Source: Mesorhizobium sp. M1C.F.Ca.ET.210.01.1.1
Lineage (GTDB): Bacteria > Pseudomonadota > Alphaproteobacteria > Rhizobiales > Rhizobiaceae
Reading direction: 5' to 3'
Assembly: GCF_004791585.1 (NCBI RefSeq)
Contig: NZ_SRUU01000018.1
Span: forward strand, 62,001 to 126,000
Length of the DNA stretch: 64,000 nucleotides
Each line of letters begins with the position of its first letter. The stretch's first letter is position 1. Shown here piece by piece: positions 32,805-41,513 of this stretch. The notes under the pieces were generated by a model, which did no database searches, was not told the origin of the DNA, and saw only the letters and a list, made by a program, of their open reading frames with translations. Made by a program: the position numbers and the translations under genes.

Positions 32805-34181
32805 ATGTTGAACAGACGAACGCTGCTTGCCCAAACCGCCGGCCTTGCCGTCGCCGGGCTCTTTGCCGGCAAGGCCTCGGCGAAGATGCTGCCCGGCATC
32901 GAAACGGCTGCAATGCGCGGCTCGATCAACGCCATCGAGATCGGCGTGCAGCCTGGGGCGCTGGACGATCAGAGCAAGACCTTCGCCAAGATGCTGGCCG
33001 AGGCCAGCGACCGCGACGCGCCGGTGTTCCTGCCGCCCGGCACCTATCTTGTCTCCAACCTGAAGCTGCCCGCGCGCGTTCGCCTGTCCGGCGTGCCGGG
33101 CGCGACCCGCATCGTCTATGGCGGCAACGGCCACCTGATGATGGCCGAGCAGGCCGAGCATATCGAGCTCAACGGGCTGGTGCTCGACGGTTCGAACCGC
33201 TGGCTGTCCGACTATACGCAAGGTCTGCTCGATCTGCGCCGCGTCGCGCATCTCACCATCGACAATTGCCAGGTGACAGGCAGCGGCAAGAACGGACTGG
33301 CGCTGGAGCATGTCGCTGGCCGCGTCGGCCGGTCCGACATTTCCGGTGCCGCGGACGCCGGCATCTACTCGGTCGAAGCGGGGGGCTTGGAGATTTCGGG
33401 CAATATCGTCTCCGACTGCGCCAATGGCGGCATCCTAGTGCATCGCTGGCAGCAGGCGGAGGACGGCACCATCGTCAGCGGCAACCGCGTGCAGCGAATC
33501 GGCGCCAGGAGTGGCGGCACCGGCCAGAACGGCAACGGCATCAACGCCTTCCGTGCCGGCAATGTCATCATCTCGGGCAACGTCGTCTCCGACTGCGCCT
33601 TCTCGGCGATCCGCGCCAACAGCTCGAGCAACCTGCAGATCACCGGCAACACCTGCTCGCGTTCCGGCGAAACGGGAATTTACTCCGAGTTCTCCTTCGA
33701 AGGCGCGATCCTCAGCAACAATCTCGTCGACGGCGCCGCCAACGGGATCTCGATCGTCAACTTCAACGAAGGCGGCCGCATGGCCGTGTGCTCGAACAAC
33801 ATCGTGCGCAACCTGTCGACGGTCGGCCCTTACACCGCCGACCCGCCGGGCTTCGGCGTCGGCATCAGCGCCGAGGGCGACACCACGGTCGCGGGCAACG
33901 TGGTCGAAAACGCGCCGCTCTACGGCATGCAGCTCGGCTGGGGACCCTACCTGCGCAATATCGTGGCGACGGGAAACGTTATCCGCAAGGCGGGCACGGG
34001 CATCGTCGTCTCGGTCGTCGAAGGTTCCGGCAGCGCCGTCATCTCGGATAATGTCATCGACGGGGTCACCAACGGCGCTATCATCGGTCAGCGCTGGGCC
34101 GATCCGGTGACCGGCGACCTGGCCAAATCAAACGATACGGGTTACGCGCATCTGACCGTCGAGCGTAACAAGGTGAGCTAG
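32805..34181 (+). CDS. TIGR03808 family Tat-exported right-handed repeat protein
   Basis: 458 residues. A twin-arginine signal (MLNRRTLLAQTAGLAVAGLF) is followed by a long run of beta-helix repeats such as GLEISGNIVSDCANGGILVH, NVIISGNVVSDCAFSAIRAN and LQITGNTCSRSGETGIYSEF. These form a parallel beta-helix like pectate-lyase folds. The family is found in Rhizobiales and has no established enzyme activity. Start ATG 32805 begins the Tat signal. The 3' end overlaps the convergent asparaginase gene by 4 bp. Confidence 0.88.
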   Translation: MLNRRTLLAQTAGLAVAGLFAGKASAKMLPGIETAAMRGSINAIEIGVQPGALDDQSKTFAKMLAEASDRDAPVFLPPGTYLVSNLKLPARVRLSGVPGATRIVYGGNGHLMMAEQAEHIELNGLVLDGSNRWLSDYTQGLLDLRRVAHLTIDNCQVTGSGKNGLALEHVAGRVGRSDISGAADAGIYSVEAGGLEISGNIVSDCANGGILVHRWQQAEDGTIVSGNRVQRIGARSGGTGQNGNGINAFRAGNVIISGNVVSDCAFSAIRANSSSNLQITGNTCSRSGETGIYSEFSFEGAILSNNLVDGAANGISIVNFNEGGRMAVCSNNIVRNLSTVGPYTADPPGFGVGISAEGDTTVAGNVVENAPLYGMQLGWGPYLRNIVATGNVIRKAGTGIVVSVVEGSGSAVISDNVIDGVTNGAIIGQRWADPVTGDLAKSNDTGYAHLTVERNKVS

Positions 34182-35182
34182 CTCAACGCCGCAGTCGGCC
34201 GCAGCGAACCGACCTTGGCGCCGATGCGACTTTCGACCGGCGGATTGGCGAGCTTGGTGAGCTTCGCGGCGAGCGCTTCGTCGCCGCGAAGCAGTTTTGC
34301 CAGCACCGCGGCGATCATCACCTCGGCCCCTCTGCCGGCGCCGTCGTCGCATTTCAAGGCAATACCGAGGCCGAGCTCGGGCAACGCCGCGCAATAGACG
34401 CCTTCTGCGCCTGTCTTGACGAAGATGCGGCCGGGGGCGGCCTGCATCAGCGCGAGATCCGCCTTGCCGGTGCCGGCGACCAGGAACGGCTCGGCCATGC
34501 AGGCCGAGAGCAGCCGCTTCGCGGCCTTGGCGCGCTGGGGCGCAAAGCCCCTGCCGGTCGCCATACGCGCAAAGCCCAGCGCAAAACTCTTCAGCGGCAC
34601 GGCGTAAGTCGGGATCGAGCAGCCGTCGGTTGCGCAATGGTCGGCGTCATGGGCGGCGCCGGTCACGGATTGCATGGCGTCGCGCACCATCTCCTGCAGC
34701 GCATGGCCGGCCTTGACGTAGCCGTGATGCGCAACACCCGTGTGCACGCAGGTGCAAAGGAAGCCGGCATGCTTGCCGGAGCAGTTGTTGTGGAGCGGAT
34801 TCGGCATGGCGCCTGCATGGGCAAGCGCGATCGTCGCATCGTGGCTCGACGGCCAGTGCGCGCCGCATTCGAGCGCGTTTCTGTCGAGGTTCGCCTTGGC
34901 GAGCATCGCGGCGGCGAGTTTGGTGTGCTCGGGCTCGCCGGAATGCGAGGCGCAGGCCAGCGCCAATTCGCGGTCGCCGAAGCCGTAGGCATCGGCAGCA
35001 CCCGATTCGACCAGCGGCAGCGCCTGGATCGCCTTCACCGCCGAGCGCGGGAACACCGGCCGCGCTGTGTCGCCGATCTCCCAGACGGACTTGCCGTCGG
35101 CATCGAAGACCGCGACCGCGCCGCTATGAGCGCTTTCGACCACCGCCCCGCGCAGAACCTCGACCAGAACCGGATTGGACAT
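34178..35182 (-). CDS. Asparaginase, Rhizobium etli ReAII type
   Basis: A 334-residue cytoplasmic enzyme hydrolysing L-asparagine to aspartate and ammonia. It belongs to the rhizobial class unrelated to E. coli AnsA/AnsB. Visible motifs are PVFPRSAVKAIQALPLVESG (Ser/Lys pair), ALACASHSGEPEHT, NNCSGKHAGFLCTC and DHCATDGCSIPTYAVPLKSF, matching the Cys- and Lys-containing active-site region of ReAII. No operon partner is visible. Confidence 0.9.
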   Translation of the reverse strand: MSNPVLVEVLRGAVVESAHSGAVAVFDADGKSVWEIGDTARPVFPRSAVKAIQALPLVESGAADAYGFGDRELALACASHSGEPEHTKLAAAMLAKANLDRNALECGAHWPSSHDATIALAHAGAMPNPLHNNCSGKHAGFLCTCVHTGVAHHGYVKAGHALQEMVRDAMQSVTGAAHDADHCATDGCSIPTYAVPLKSFALGFARMATGRGFAPQRAKAAKRLLSACMAEPFLVAGTGKADLALMQAAPGRIFVKTGAEGVYCAALPELGLGIALKCDDGAGRGAEVMIAAVLAKLLRGDEALAAKLTKLANPPVESRIGAKVGSLRPTAALS

Positions 35183-35218
35183 GCTGCCTCCCGCACGCGC
35201 CGCCCAAGGGGGCGCGCT

Positions 35219-35325
35219 TTAAAGCGCGTCGTGCTAAAACGGATTCAGGCGACGCGCTTCAAGTCTTTGTTTTTGATGCATGCCGTTGTCCCAGAACCGC
35301 TGCACGCTTCTGGGCGACATGCTTA
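35219..35325. repeat. Dispersed palindromic repeat, copy 2
   Basis: It has the same structure as 1305-1405. The first arms AAAGCGCGTCG and CGACGCGCTT form a better hairpin here than in copy 1. The second arms are GCATGCCGTTGTCCC and TGGGCGACATGC. It lies between the start of the asparaginase gene and the end of the thiolase gene. Confidence 0.75.
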
Positions 35326-35339
35326 AGTGCGGGCCGCTT

Positions 35340-36506
35340 CTACCTGATCCTGTCGAGGATGGAAACGTAGTTGGCGACGGCAGCACCGCCCATGTTGAAG
35401 ATGCCGCCAAGTTTTGCGCCCGGCACCTGGATGCCGCCGGCCTCGCCGGTGAGTTGCATGGCGGTCAGCACATGCATCGACACGCCCGTGGCGCCGATCG
35501 GATGACCCTTGGCCTTCAAGCCGCCGGATGGATTGACCGGCAGGCGGCCGTCCTTCGCCGTCGTGCCGTCAAGCGCGAGCTTTGCGCCCTCGCCGGGCCT
35601 GGCCAGACCCATCGCCTCATATTCGATCAGTTCGGCGATTGTGAAGCAGTCATGCGTCTCGACGAACGAGAGGTCATCGAGCGTGACGCCGGCCTTCTTC
35701 AGCGCCTGCCCCCAGGCCCGCTCGCAGCCCTCGAAGGCAAGGATGTCGCGCTTCGACATCGGCAGGAAATCCTGGACATGCTCATTGGCGCGGAAGGTGA
35801 CGGCGCGGCGCATCTTCAGCGCCGTCGCGGTGTCGGTGAGCACGAGCGCCGCCGCGCCGTCCGAAACCAGCGAGCAGTCGGTGCGCTTCAGCGGACCGGC
35901 GACAAACGGGTTCTTCTCGCTCTCCTGGCGGCAGAACTCGTAGCCGAAATCCTTGCGCATCTGCGCATAGGGATTGTCGACGCCGTTCTTGTGGTTCTTG
36001 GCGGCGATCATGGCAAGCGCGTCCGACTGGTCGCCATAGCGCTGGAAATAGGCCTGCGCGATCTTGCCGAAGACGCCTGCGAAGCCCGCCGGCGTGTCGC
36101 CGTCTTCCGGCAGATAGGAGGCTTTGAGCAGGTTCTTGCCGATCTCCGGGCCGGGCGTCGTGGTCATCTGCTCGGCGCCGACCACCAGCACGATGCGGGC
36201 GGCGTTGGCGTCGATGGCGCGAACGCCTTGCCGCACCGCCGCCGAACCGGTGGCGCAGGCGTTCTCGACGCGCGTCGCCGGCTTGAAGCGCAGCCGGTCG
36301 TCGGCCTGCAGAACCAGGCTCGCGGTGAAATCCTGCGGGGAGAAGCCGGCGTTGAAGTGGCCGAGCACGATCTCGTCGACATCGTCCGGACCGATGCCGG
36401 CATGGTCGAGCGCGTCCACGGCGACCTTGGTGATCAGGCCCTCGAGCGTCTCGCCTTCGAGCTTGCCGAAGCGCGAATGCGCCCAGCCGACGATGCATGC
36501 GGTCAT
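35340..36506 (-). CDS. Thiolase-like acetyl-CoA acetyltransferase (SCP2-type)
   Basis: 388 residues of thiolase fold. The N-terminal MTACIVGWAHSRFGKLEGET begins at ATG 36506, with a GGAG ribosome site. The nucleophilic Cys is in RVENACATGSAAVRQG. The C-terminal half has FVETHDCFTIAELIEYEAMG and NPSGGLKAKGHPIGATGVSM, typical of SCP2-type thiolases. The substrate may be short-chain acyl-CoA. It is transcribed divergently from betI. Confidence 0.88.
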   Translation of the reverse strand: MTACIVGWAHSRFGKLEGETLEGLITKVAVDALDHAGIGPDDVDEIVLGHFNAGFSPQDFTASLVLQADDRLRFKPATRVENACATGSAAVRQGVRAIDANAARIVLVVGAEQMTTTPGPEIGKNLLKASYLPEDGDTPAGFAGVFGKIAQAYFQRYGDQSDALAMIAAKNHKNGVDNPYAQMRKDFGYEFCRQESEKNPFVAGPLKRTDCSLVSDGAAALVLTDTATALKMRRAVTFRANEHVQDFLPMSKRDILAFEGCERAWGQALKKAGVTLDDLSFVETHDCFTIAELIEYEAMGLARPGEGAKLALDGTTAKDGRLPVNPSGGLKAKGHPIGATGVSMHVLTAMQLTGEAGGIQVPGAKLGGIFNMGGAAVANYVSILDRIR

Positions 36507-36562
36507 GGCAGCCTCCATTTGCCGCACAGCCTAGCACGTCCTGCAGCGGCATAAGATTCAAT

Positions 36563-36575
36563 ATTGTTCAACAAT
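36563..36575. promoter_or_regulatory. Perfect palindrome upstream of the thiolase gene
   Basis: ATTGTT-C-AACAAT, 6-bp arms around one base, located 57 bp before the thiolase start codon. Its position fits an operator for the thiolase promoter. The binding protein is unknown. Confidence 0.45.
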
Positions 36576-36644
36576 GAACCGTTTTCCAGCCTTTGGAATG
36601 GGCCAGAGCCACACGATCGCTTGATCCCGGCGCCGATTTTTTGT

Positions 36645-36662
36645 TGATTGATCCGTCAATAA
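36645..36662. promoter_or_regulatory. Candidate BetI operator
   Basis: ATTGA-TCCG-TCAAT (36647-36660) is a dyad 34 bp upstream of the betI start. It is followed by an AATAAAAAATAAT stretch that could be the -10 region. ATTGA-type dyads are known in bet promoters bound by BetI, which releases DNA when choline is present. Confidence 0.55.
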
Positions 36663-36693
36663 AAAATAATCTGGCCCGGAACCGGATCCCCAA

Positions 36694-37284
36694 ATGCCGA
36701 AAATCGGAATGGAACCGCTGCGCCGCAGGGCGCTCATCGACGCGACGATCTCGGCGATCGGCGAGCGTGGGTCGCTGGACGTGACCATGTCGGAGATCGC
36801 GGGCCGTGCCGGCGTGTCGTCTGCACTGGCGCATCACTATTTCGGCGCCAAGGACGAGCTGCTGTTCGCGACGATGCGGCATATCCTTGCCGAGCTCAAC
36901 GCCGACACGCGGCGTGCGCTGCGCCTTGCCGCCACGCCGCGCCAGCGCGTCTCGGCCGTGGTCGCGGTCAGTTTCTCGGACGACCAGTTCCAGGCTGAAA
37001 CGATAGCCGCGTGGCTCGCCTTCTATGTCGAGGCACAGCAGTCTTCCGCCTTGCGGCGGCTGCTTCGCGTCTATGCAAGGCGGCTCAATTCCAACCTGAT
37101 GAGCGGGCTGACCGGCATCCTGCCGAGGGCCGAAGCGGATCGCGTCGCGGAAGCGACGGCGGCGCTGATCGACGGGCTCTACATCCGGCGGGCACTCAAG
37201 GACGGCGTGCCTAACGCGCTGACCGCGATCGCGCTCGTCGAAGACTATCTTGAAACCAAGCTCAACGGACGGAGCCTGCCTTGA
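36694..37284 (+). CDS. betI: Choline-responsive TetR-family repressor BetI
   Basis: A 196-residue TetR-family repressor of the BetI type. The N-terminal MPKIGMEPLRRRALIDATIS and HTH segment SEIAGRAGVSSALAHHYFGA are diagnostic, and the C-terminal LIDGLYIRRALKDG helix agrees. BetI represses choline uptake and oxidation genes and is relieved by choline. It is the first gene of the operon and its stop codon overlaps the betC start (TTGA). Confidence 0.93.
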   Translation: MPKIGMEPLRRRALIDATISAIGERGSLDVTMSEIAGRAGVSSALAHHYFGAKDELLFATMRHILAELNADTRRALRLAATPRQRVSAVVAVSFSDDQFQAETIAAWLAFYVEAQQSSALRRLLRVYARRLNSNLMSGLTGILPRAEADRVAEATAALIDGLYIRRALKDGVPNALTAIALVEDYLETKLNGRSLP

Positions 37285-38810
37285 CGACCGGACGGCGAAA
37301 TTTCCTGATCGTCATGGTCGATCAGCTCAACGGCACGTTCTTTCCCGACGGCCCGGCGGATTTCCTGCACGTGCCGAATCTCAAGGCGCTCGCCGCCCGC
37401 TCGGCGCGCTTTGCCAACAACTACACGGCCTCGCCGCTCTGCGCGCCCGGCCGCGCCTCGTTCATGAGCGGCCAGCTGCCCTCGCGCACCGGGGTCTACG
37501 ACAATGCCGCCGAGTTCATGTCATCCATCCCGACTTTTGCCCATCACCTGCGGTCTGCCGGCTACTACACCTGCCTTTCCGGCAAGATGCATTTCGTCGG
37601 ACCGGACCAGTTGCACGGCTTCGAGGAGCGGCTGACCACCGACATCTATCCCGCCGATTTCGGCTGGACGCCGGACTACCGCAAGCCGGGCGAGCGCATC
37701 GACTGGTGGTACCACAATCTGGGTTCGGTGACCGGCGCCGGCGTCGCCGAGACCACCAACCAGATGGAGTATGACGACGAGGTCACCTTCCTGGCCACGC
37801 AGAAACTCTACCAGCTTTCGCGCGAGCAGGACGATGCGAGCCGCCGGCCGTGGTGCCTCACCGTTTCGCTGTCGCACCCGCACGACCCGTACGTCGCGCG
37901 CAAGCAGTACTGGGACCTCTACGAGAACTGCCAGGCGCTCGATCCGGAAACGCCGTTCATCCCCTATGAGAGGCAGGACAGCCACTCGCAGCGGCTCTAC
38001 CGCGCCAGCGATTACCAATCCTTCGAGATCACGGCCGAGCAGGTGCGCCGTTCACGGCGCGGCTACTTCGCCAACATTTCCTATGTCGACGACAAGCTCG
38101 GCGAGCTTCTGGACGTTCTCAAGCGCACCCGCATGCTCGACGACACCACCATCCTGTTCTGCTCGGACCACGGCGACATGCTGGGCGAGCGCGGCCTGTG
38201 GTTCAAGATGAGCTTCTTCGAGGGGTCGGCGCGCGTGCCGCTGATGATCGCCGGCAAGCATGTGCCGCCCGGGCTGATCGAGGCGCCGGTCTCCAATCTC
38301 GATGTGACGCCGACGCTGTGCGACCTCGCCGGCATCGACATCGCGGCGATCGCGCCGTGGACCGACGGCCAGTCGCTGCTGCCGCTGCTCGACGGCAAGG
38401 AGCGCGCGGCGCCTGTCTTGATCGAGTATGCGGCCGAGGGTTCCTACGCGCCGCTGGTCGCCGTCCGCGAGGGCAAATACAAGTTCGTCCATTGCGAACT
38501 CGACTCGCCGCAATTGTTCGATCTCGACGCCGATCCGCTCGAACGCGACAACCTCGCCGACGATCCGGCGAACGCTGCCTTGGTGGCGGCGTTCACGGGA
38601 AAGATCCGGGCGCGCTGGGACATGGCCGCCTTCGACGCCGCCGTGCGCGAAAGCCAGGCGCGCCGCTGGATCGTCTACCCGGCGCTGCGCAACGGCGCCT
38701 ACTACCCATGGGACTTCCAGCCGCTGCAGAAAGCCTCGGAGCGCTACATGCGCAATCACATGAACCTCGACAATCTCGAAGAGAGCAAACGGTATCCGCG
38801 AGGCGAATGA
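37281..38810 (+). CDS. betC: Choline-sulfatase
   Basis: A 509-residue type I sulfatase that hydrolyses choline-O-sulfate to choline and sulfate. The formylglycine motif is SPLCAPGRASFMSG, with Cys54 being modified. Metal ligands lie in FLIVMVDQLNGTF and DTTILFCSDHGDMLGERGLW. The C-terminal WDFQPLQKASERYMRNHM is typical of choline sulfatases. The start is TTG at 37281, overlapping the betI stop. Product choline is handed to BetA and BetB encoded downstream. Confidence 0.93.
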   Translation: MTTGRRNFLIVMVDQLNGTFFPDGPADFLHVPNLKALAARSARFANNYTASPLCAPGRASFMSGQLPSRTGVYDNAAEFMSSIPTFAHHLRSAGYYTCLSGKMHFVGPDQLHGFEERLTTDIYPADFGWTPDYRKPGERIDWWYHNLGSVTGAGVAETTNQMEYDDEVTFLATQKLYQLSREQDDASRRPWCLTVSLSHPHDPYVARKQYWDLYENCQALDPETPFIPYERQDSHSQRLYRASDYQSFEITAEQVRRSRRGYFANISYVDDKLGELLDVLKRTRMLDDTTILFCSDHGDMLGERGLWFKMSFFEGSARVPLMIAGKHVPPGLIEAPVSNLDVTPTLCDLAGIDIAAIAPWTDGQSLLPLLDGKERAAPVLIEYAAEGSYAPLVAVREGKYKFVHCELDSPQLFDLDADPLERDNLADDPANAALVAAFTGKIRARWDMAAFDAAVRESQARRWIVYPALRNGAYYPWDFQPLQKASERYMRNHMNLDNLEESKRYPRGE

Positions 38811-39811
38811 TGGCTGACGTTCTGGTTCCCTCCCTCGACCATCTCAAACAGGCCTATGCGGTGACCTCGACCGCAACGCAGGTGACGCCGCTCTTGGAGT
38901 CGGAAGCGCTCGCCAAGGAGACGGGCGCCGCGCGCGTCTTCGTCAAACCGGAATCGCTGCAATGGGCAGGCTCCTTCAAGGTGCGCGGCGCCTACTGGCG
39001 GCTGAAGCGGCTCGCGCCGGATGCGGCGAAGACGGGCGTCGTCGCCTATTCCTCCGGCAATTTCGCGCAAGGACTGGCGGCCGCCGGCCAGGCGCTCGGC
39101 ATTCCCGTCACCATCGTCATGCCGATCGATGCTCCTGCCGCGAAACGCGACGCGACCGCCGGCTATGGGGCGCGCGTGGTGCTGACCGACCATGGCGACC
39201 GCGCTCGCGAGGAAGTCGCGGCCGCCAAGGCGCGCGAGATCGCCGAGACCGAGCACCTCACCTTGCTACACCCCTTCGACGATCCGGAGATCGTCGCCGG
39301 CCAGGCCGGCGCCGGGCTGGAAGCGCTCGAGCAACTGGCGGCGAAGAAGGCGCATGCCGATCTGGTGTTCTGCTCGGTCGGCGGTGGCGGGCTGATCGGC
39401 GGTGTGTCGCTCGCCTTCCACTATCTGTCGCCCAAGACTGAGATCATCGCCGTCGAGCCGGAAGGTTTCAACGGCATGGGCTCGTCGCTCGCGCATGGCG
39501 CGATCGAGACCATGCCGATCGGGCCGAAATCGATCTGCGACGGGCTGATGGCGCGCAAGCCCGGCGAGGCGCCCTTCGCGGCGGTGACCGCGGCAGGCGT
39601 TCGTGGCGTCACCGTCGACGACACGGCGGTGCGGCGTGCCATGAAGATCGCCTTCGAGCGGATGAAGCTGGTGCTGGAGCCGTCGGGCGCGGCATCGCTC
39701 GCGGCGCTGCTCGGCGGCAAGGTGAACGTGGCGGGCAAAACCGTCCTCGTAGTGGCAACCGGCGGCAATGTCTCGCTCGCCGATTTTATGGCGCATATGA
39801 ACAATGCTTGA
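38810..39811 (+). CDS. Serine/threonine dehydratase family PLP enzyme within the bet operon
   Basis: A 333-residue fold-type II PLP enzyme. Lys57 in SLQWAGSFKVRGAYWRLK forms the Schiff base. SVGGGGLIGGVSLAF binds the phosphate and VLVVATGGNVS closes the domain. There is no C-terminal ACT domain, so it is the catabolic, unregulated type. Two adjacent ATGs exist at 38807 and 38810; the second has the better-spaced GAGG. It overlaps both betC and betA, so it is a genuine operon member. I infer a link to serine formed from betaine through glycine; other hydroxyamino acid substrates are possible. Confidence 0.88.
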   Translation: MADVLVPSLDHLKQAYAVTSTATQVTPLLESEALAKETGAARVFVKPESLQWAGSFKVRGAYWRLKRLAPDAAKTGVVAYSSGNFAQGLAAAGQALGIPVTIVMPIDAPAAKRDATAGYGARVVLTDHGDRAREEVAAAKAREIAETEHLTLLHPFDDPEIVAGQAGAGLEALEQLAAKKAHADLVFCSVGGGGLIGGVSLAFHYLSPKTEIIAVEPEGFNGMGSSLAHGAIETMPIGPKSICDGLMARKPGEAPFAAVTAAGVRGVTVDDTAVRRAMKIAFERMKLVLEPSGAASLAALLGGKVNVAGKTVLVVATGGNVSLADFMAHMNNA

Positions 39812-41456
39812 AGCGGATTTCGTCATCATCGGCTCCGGCTCCGCCGGCTCGGCCATGGCCTACAGGCTGTCGGAGGACGGCAAGCACTCGGTGATCGTCA
39901 TCGAGTTCGGCGGCACCGATATCGGGCCGCTGATCCAGATGCCGTCGGCGCTGTCGATCCCGCTCAACATGAACCTGTACGACTGGGGTTTCGCCAGCGA
40001 GCCCGAGCCGCATCTCGGCGGCCGCGTGCTCGCCACGCCGCGCGGCAAGGTGATCGGCGGCTCGTCCTCGATCAACGGCATGGTCTATGTGCGCGGCCAT
40101 GCGCGCGACTTCGACCACTGGGCCGAGCAGGGCGCCGCCGGCTGGGGCTTCGCCGACGTGCTTCCCTATTTCAAACGCATGGAGGATTCCGACGGCGGCG
40201 AGGACGGCTGGCGCGGCAAAAGCGGCCCGCTGCATGTGCAGCGCGGCACGCGCAAGAATCCGCTCTATGGCGCCTTCGTGGAGGCCGGCCGCCAGGCCGG
40301 TTTCGAGCTGACCGACGATTACAACGGATCGAAGCAGGAAGGCTTCGGGCCGATGGAGCAGACCATTCTGGGCGGCCGCCGCTGGTCGGCCGCAAACGCC
40401 TATCTGAAGCCGGCTCTCAGGCGAAAGAATGTGAGTCTGGTCAAAGGCTTCGCCCGACGCGTGGTGATCGAGAATCAACGCGCTGTCGGTGTCGAGATCG
40501 AAGCTAACAAAAAGATTCAGGTCGTTAAGGCGCGACGTGAAGTGATTGTGGCCGCATCCTCGATCAACTCGCCCAAGATCCTGATGCTGTCCGGCATCGG
40601 GCCCGGCGCGCATCTTCAGGAAAACGGCATCCCCGTGGTCGCCGACCGGCCGGGCGTCGGCGGCAATCTGCAAGACCATCTGGAGCTCTACATCCAGCAG
40701 GAAGCGACCAAGCCGATCACGCTGAATTCGGTGCTCAATCCCTTCTCCAAGGCATTGATCGGCGCGCAATGGCTGTTCTTCAAGACCGGCCTTGGCGCAA
40801 CCAACCATTTCGAGGCGGCCGCCTTCGTGCGCTCGCAGGCCGGCATCGACTATCCCGATATCCAGTATCACTTCATCCCGGCGGCAGTGCGCTATGACGG
40901 CAAGGCGGCTGCCAAGTCGCACGGCTTCCAGGCGCATGTCGGACCGATGCGGTCCAAGTCGCGCGGCTCGGTGACGCTGCGCTCGCCCGACCCGAAATCG
41001 AAGCCGGTGATCCGCTTCAACTACATGTCGCATCCGGACGACTGGAGCGAGTTCCGCCATTGCATCCGGCTGACGCGCGAGATCTTTGGCCAGAAGGCCT
41101 TCGACAGTTTCCGCGGCAAGGAGATTTCGCCGGGCAGCCATGTGCAGTCCGACGATGAGCTCGACGCCTTTATCCGCGAGCACGCCGAAAGCGCCTATCA
41201 TCCCTGCGGCACCTGCAGGATGGGTCGCGCCGACGATCCGACAAGCGTCGTCGACCCGGAATGCCGGGTGATCGGCGTCGAGGGCCTGCGCGTCGCCGAC
41301 TCCTCGATCTTCCCGCGGGTGACCAACGGCAACCTCAACGCGCCGTCGATCATGACCGGCGAGAAGGCGTCCGACCACATCCTCGGCCGCACGCCGCTGG
41401 CGCCGTCCAACCAGGAACCCTGGATCAATCCGCGCTGGCAGGTGGCGGACAGATAG
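39804..41456 (+). CDS. betA: Choline dehydrogenase
   Basis: A 550-residue GMC-family flavoprotein oxidising choline to betaine aldehyde. The FAD-binding GxGxxG is in DFVIIGSGSAGSAMAYRLSE, the GMC signatures are RGKVIGGSSSINGMVYVRGH and SSINSPKILMLSGIGPG, and the C-terminal active site is SAYHPCGTCRMG. It acts at the inner membrane and passes electrons to the respiratory chain. Its start overlaps the end of the dehydratase gene by 8 bp. Confidence 0.94.
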   Translation: MLEADFVIIGSGSAGSAMAYRLSEDGKHSVIVIEFGGTDIGPLIQMPSALSIPLNMNLYDWGFASEPEPHLGGRVLATPRGKVIGGSSSINGMVYVRGHARDFDHWAEQGAAGWGFADVLPYFKRMEDSDGGEDGWRGKSGPLHVQRGTRKNPLYGAFVEAGRQAGFELTDDYNGSKQEGFGPMEQTILGGRRWSAANAYLKPALRRKNVSLVKGFARRVVIENQRAVGVEIEANKKIQVVKARREVIVAASSINSPKILMLSGIGPGAHLQENGIPVVADRPGVGGNLQDHLELYIQQEATKPITLNSVLNPFSKALIGAQWLFFKTGLGATNHFEAAAFVRSQAGIDYPDIQYHFIPAAVRYDGKAAAKSHGFQAHVGPMRSKSRGSVTLRSPDPKSKPVIRFNYMSHPDDWSEFRHCIRLTREIFGQKAFDSFRGKEISPGSHVQSDDELDAFIREHAESAYHPCGTCRMGRADDPTSVVDPECRVIGVEGLRVADSSIFPRVTNGNLNAPSIMTGEKASDHILGRTPLAPSNQEPWINPRWQVADR

Positions 41457-41513
41457 CGCATGATCCGGCGGGCGCCCCTCCCCAGCCCCAGCGATTACGA
41501 ACGGAGAAGACCC

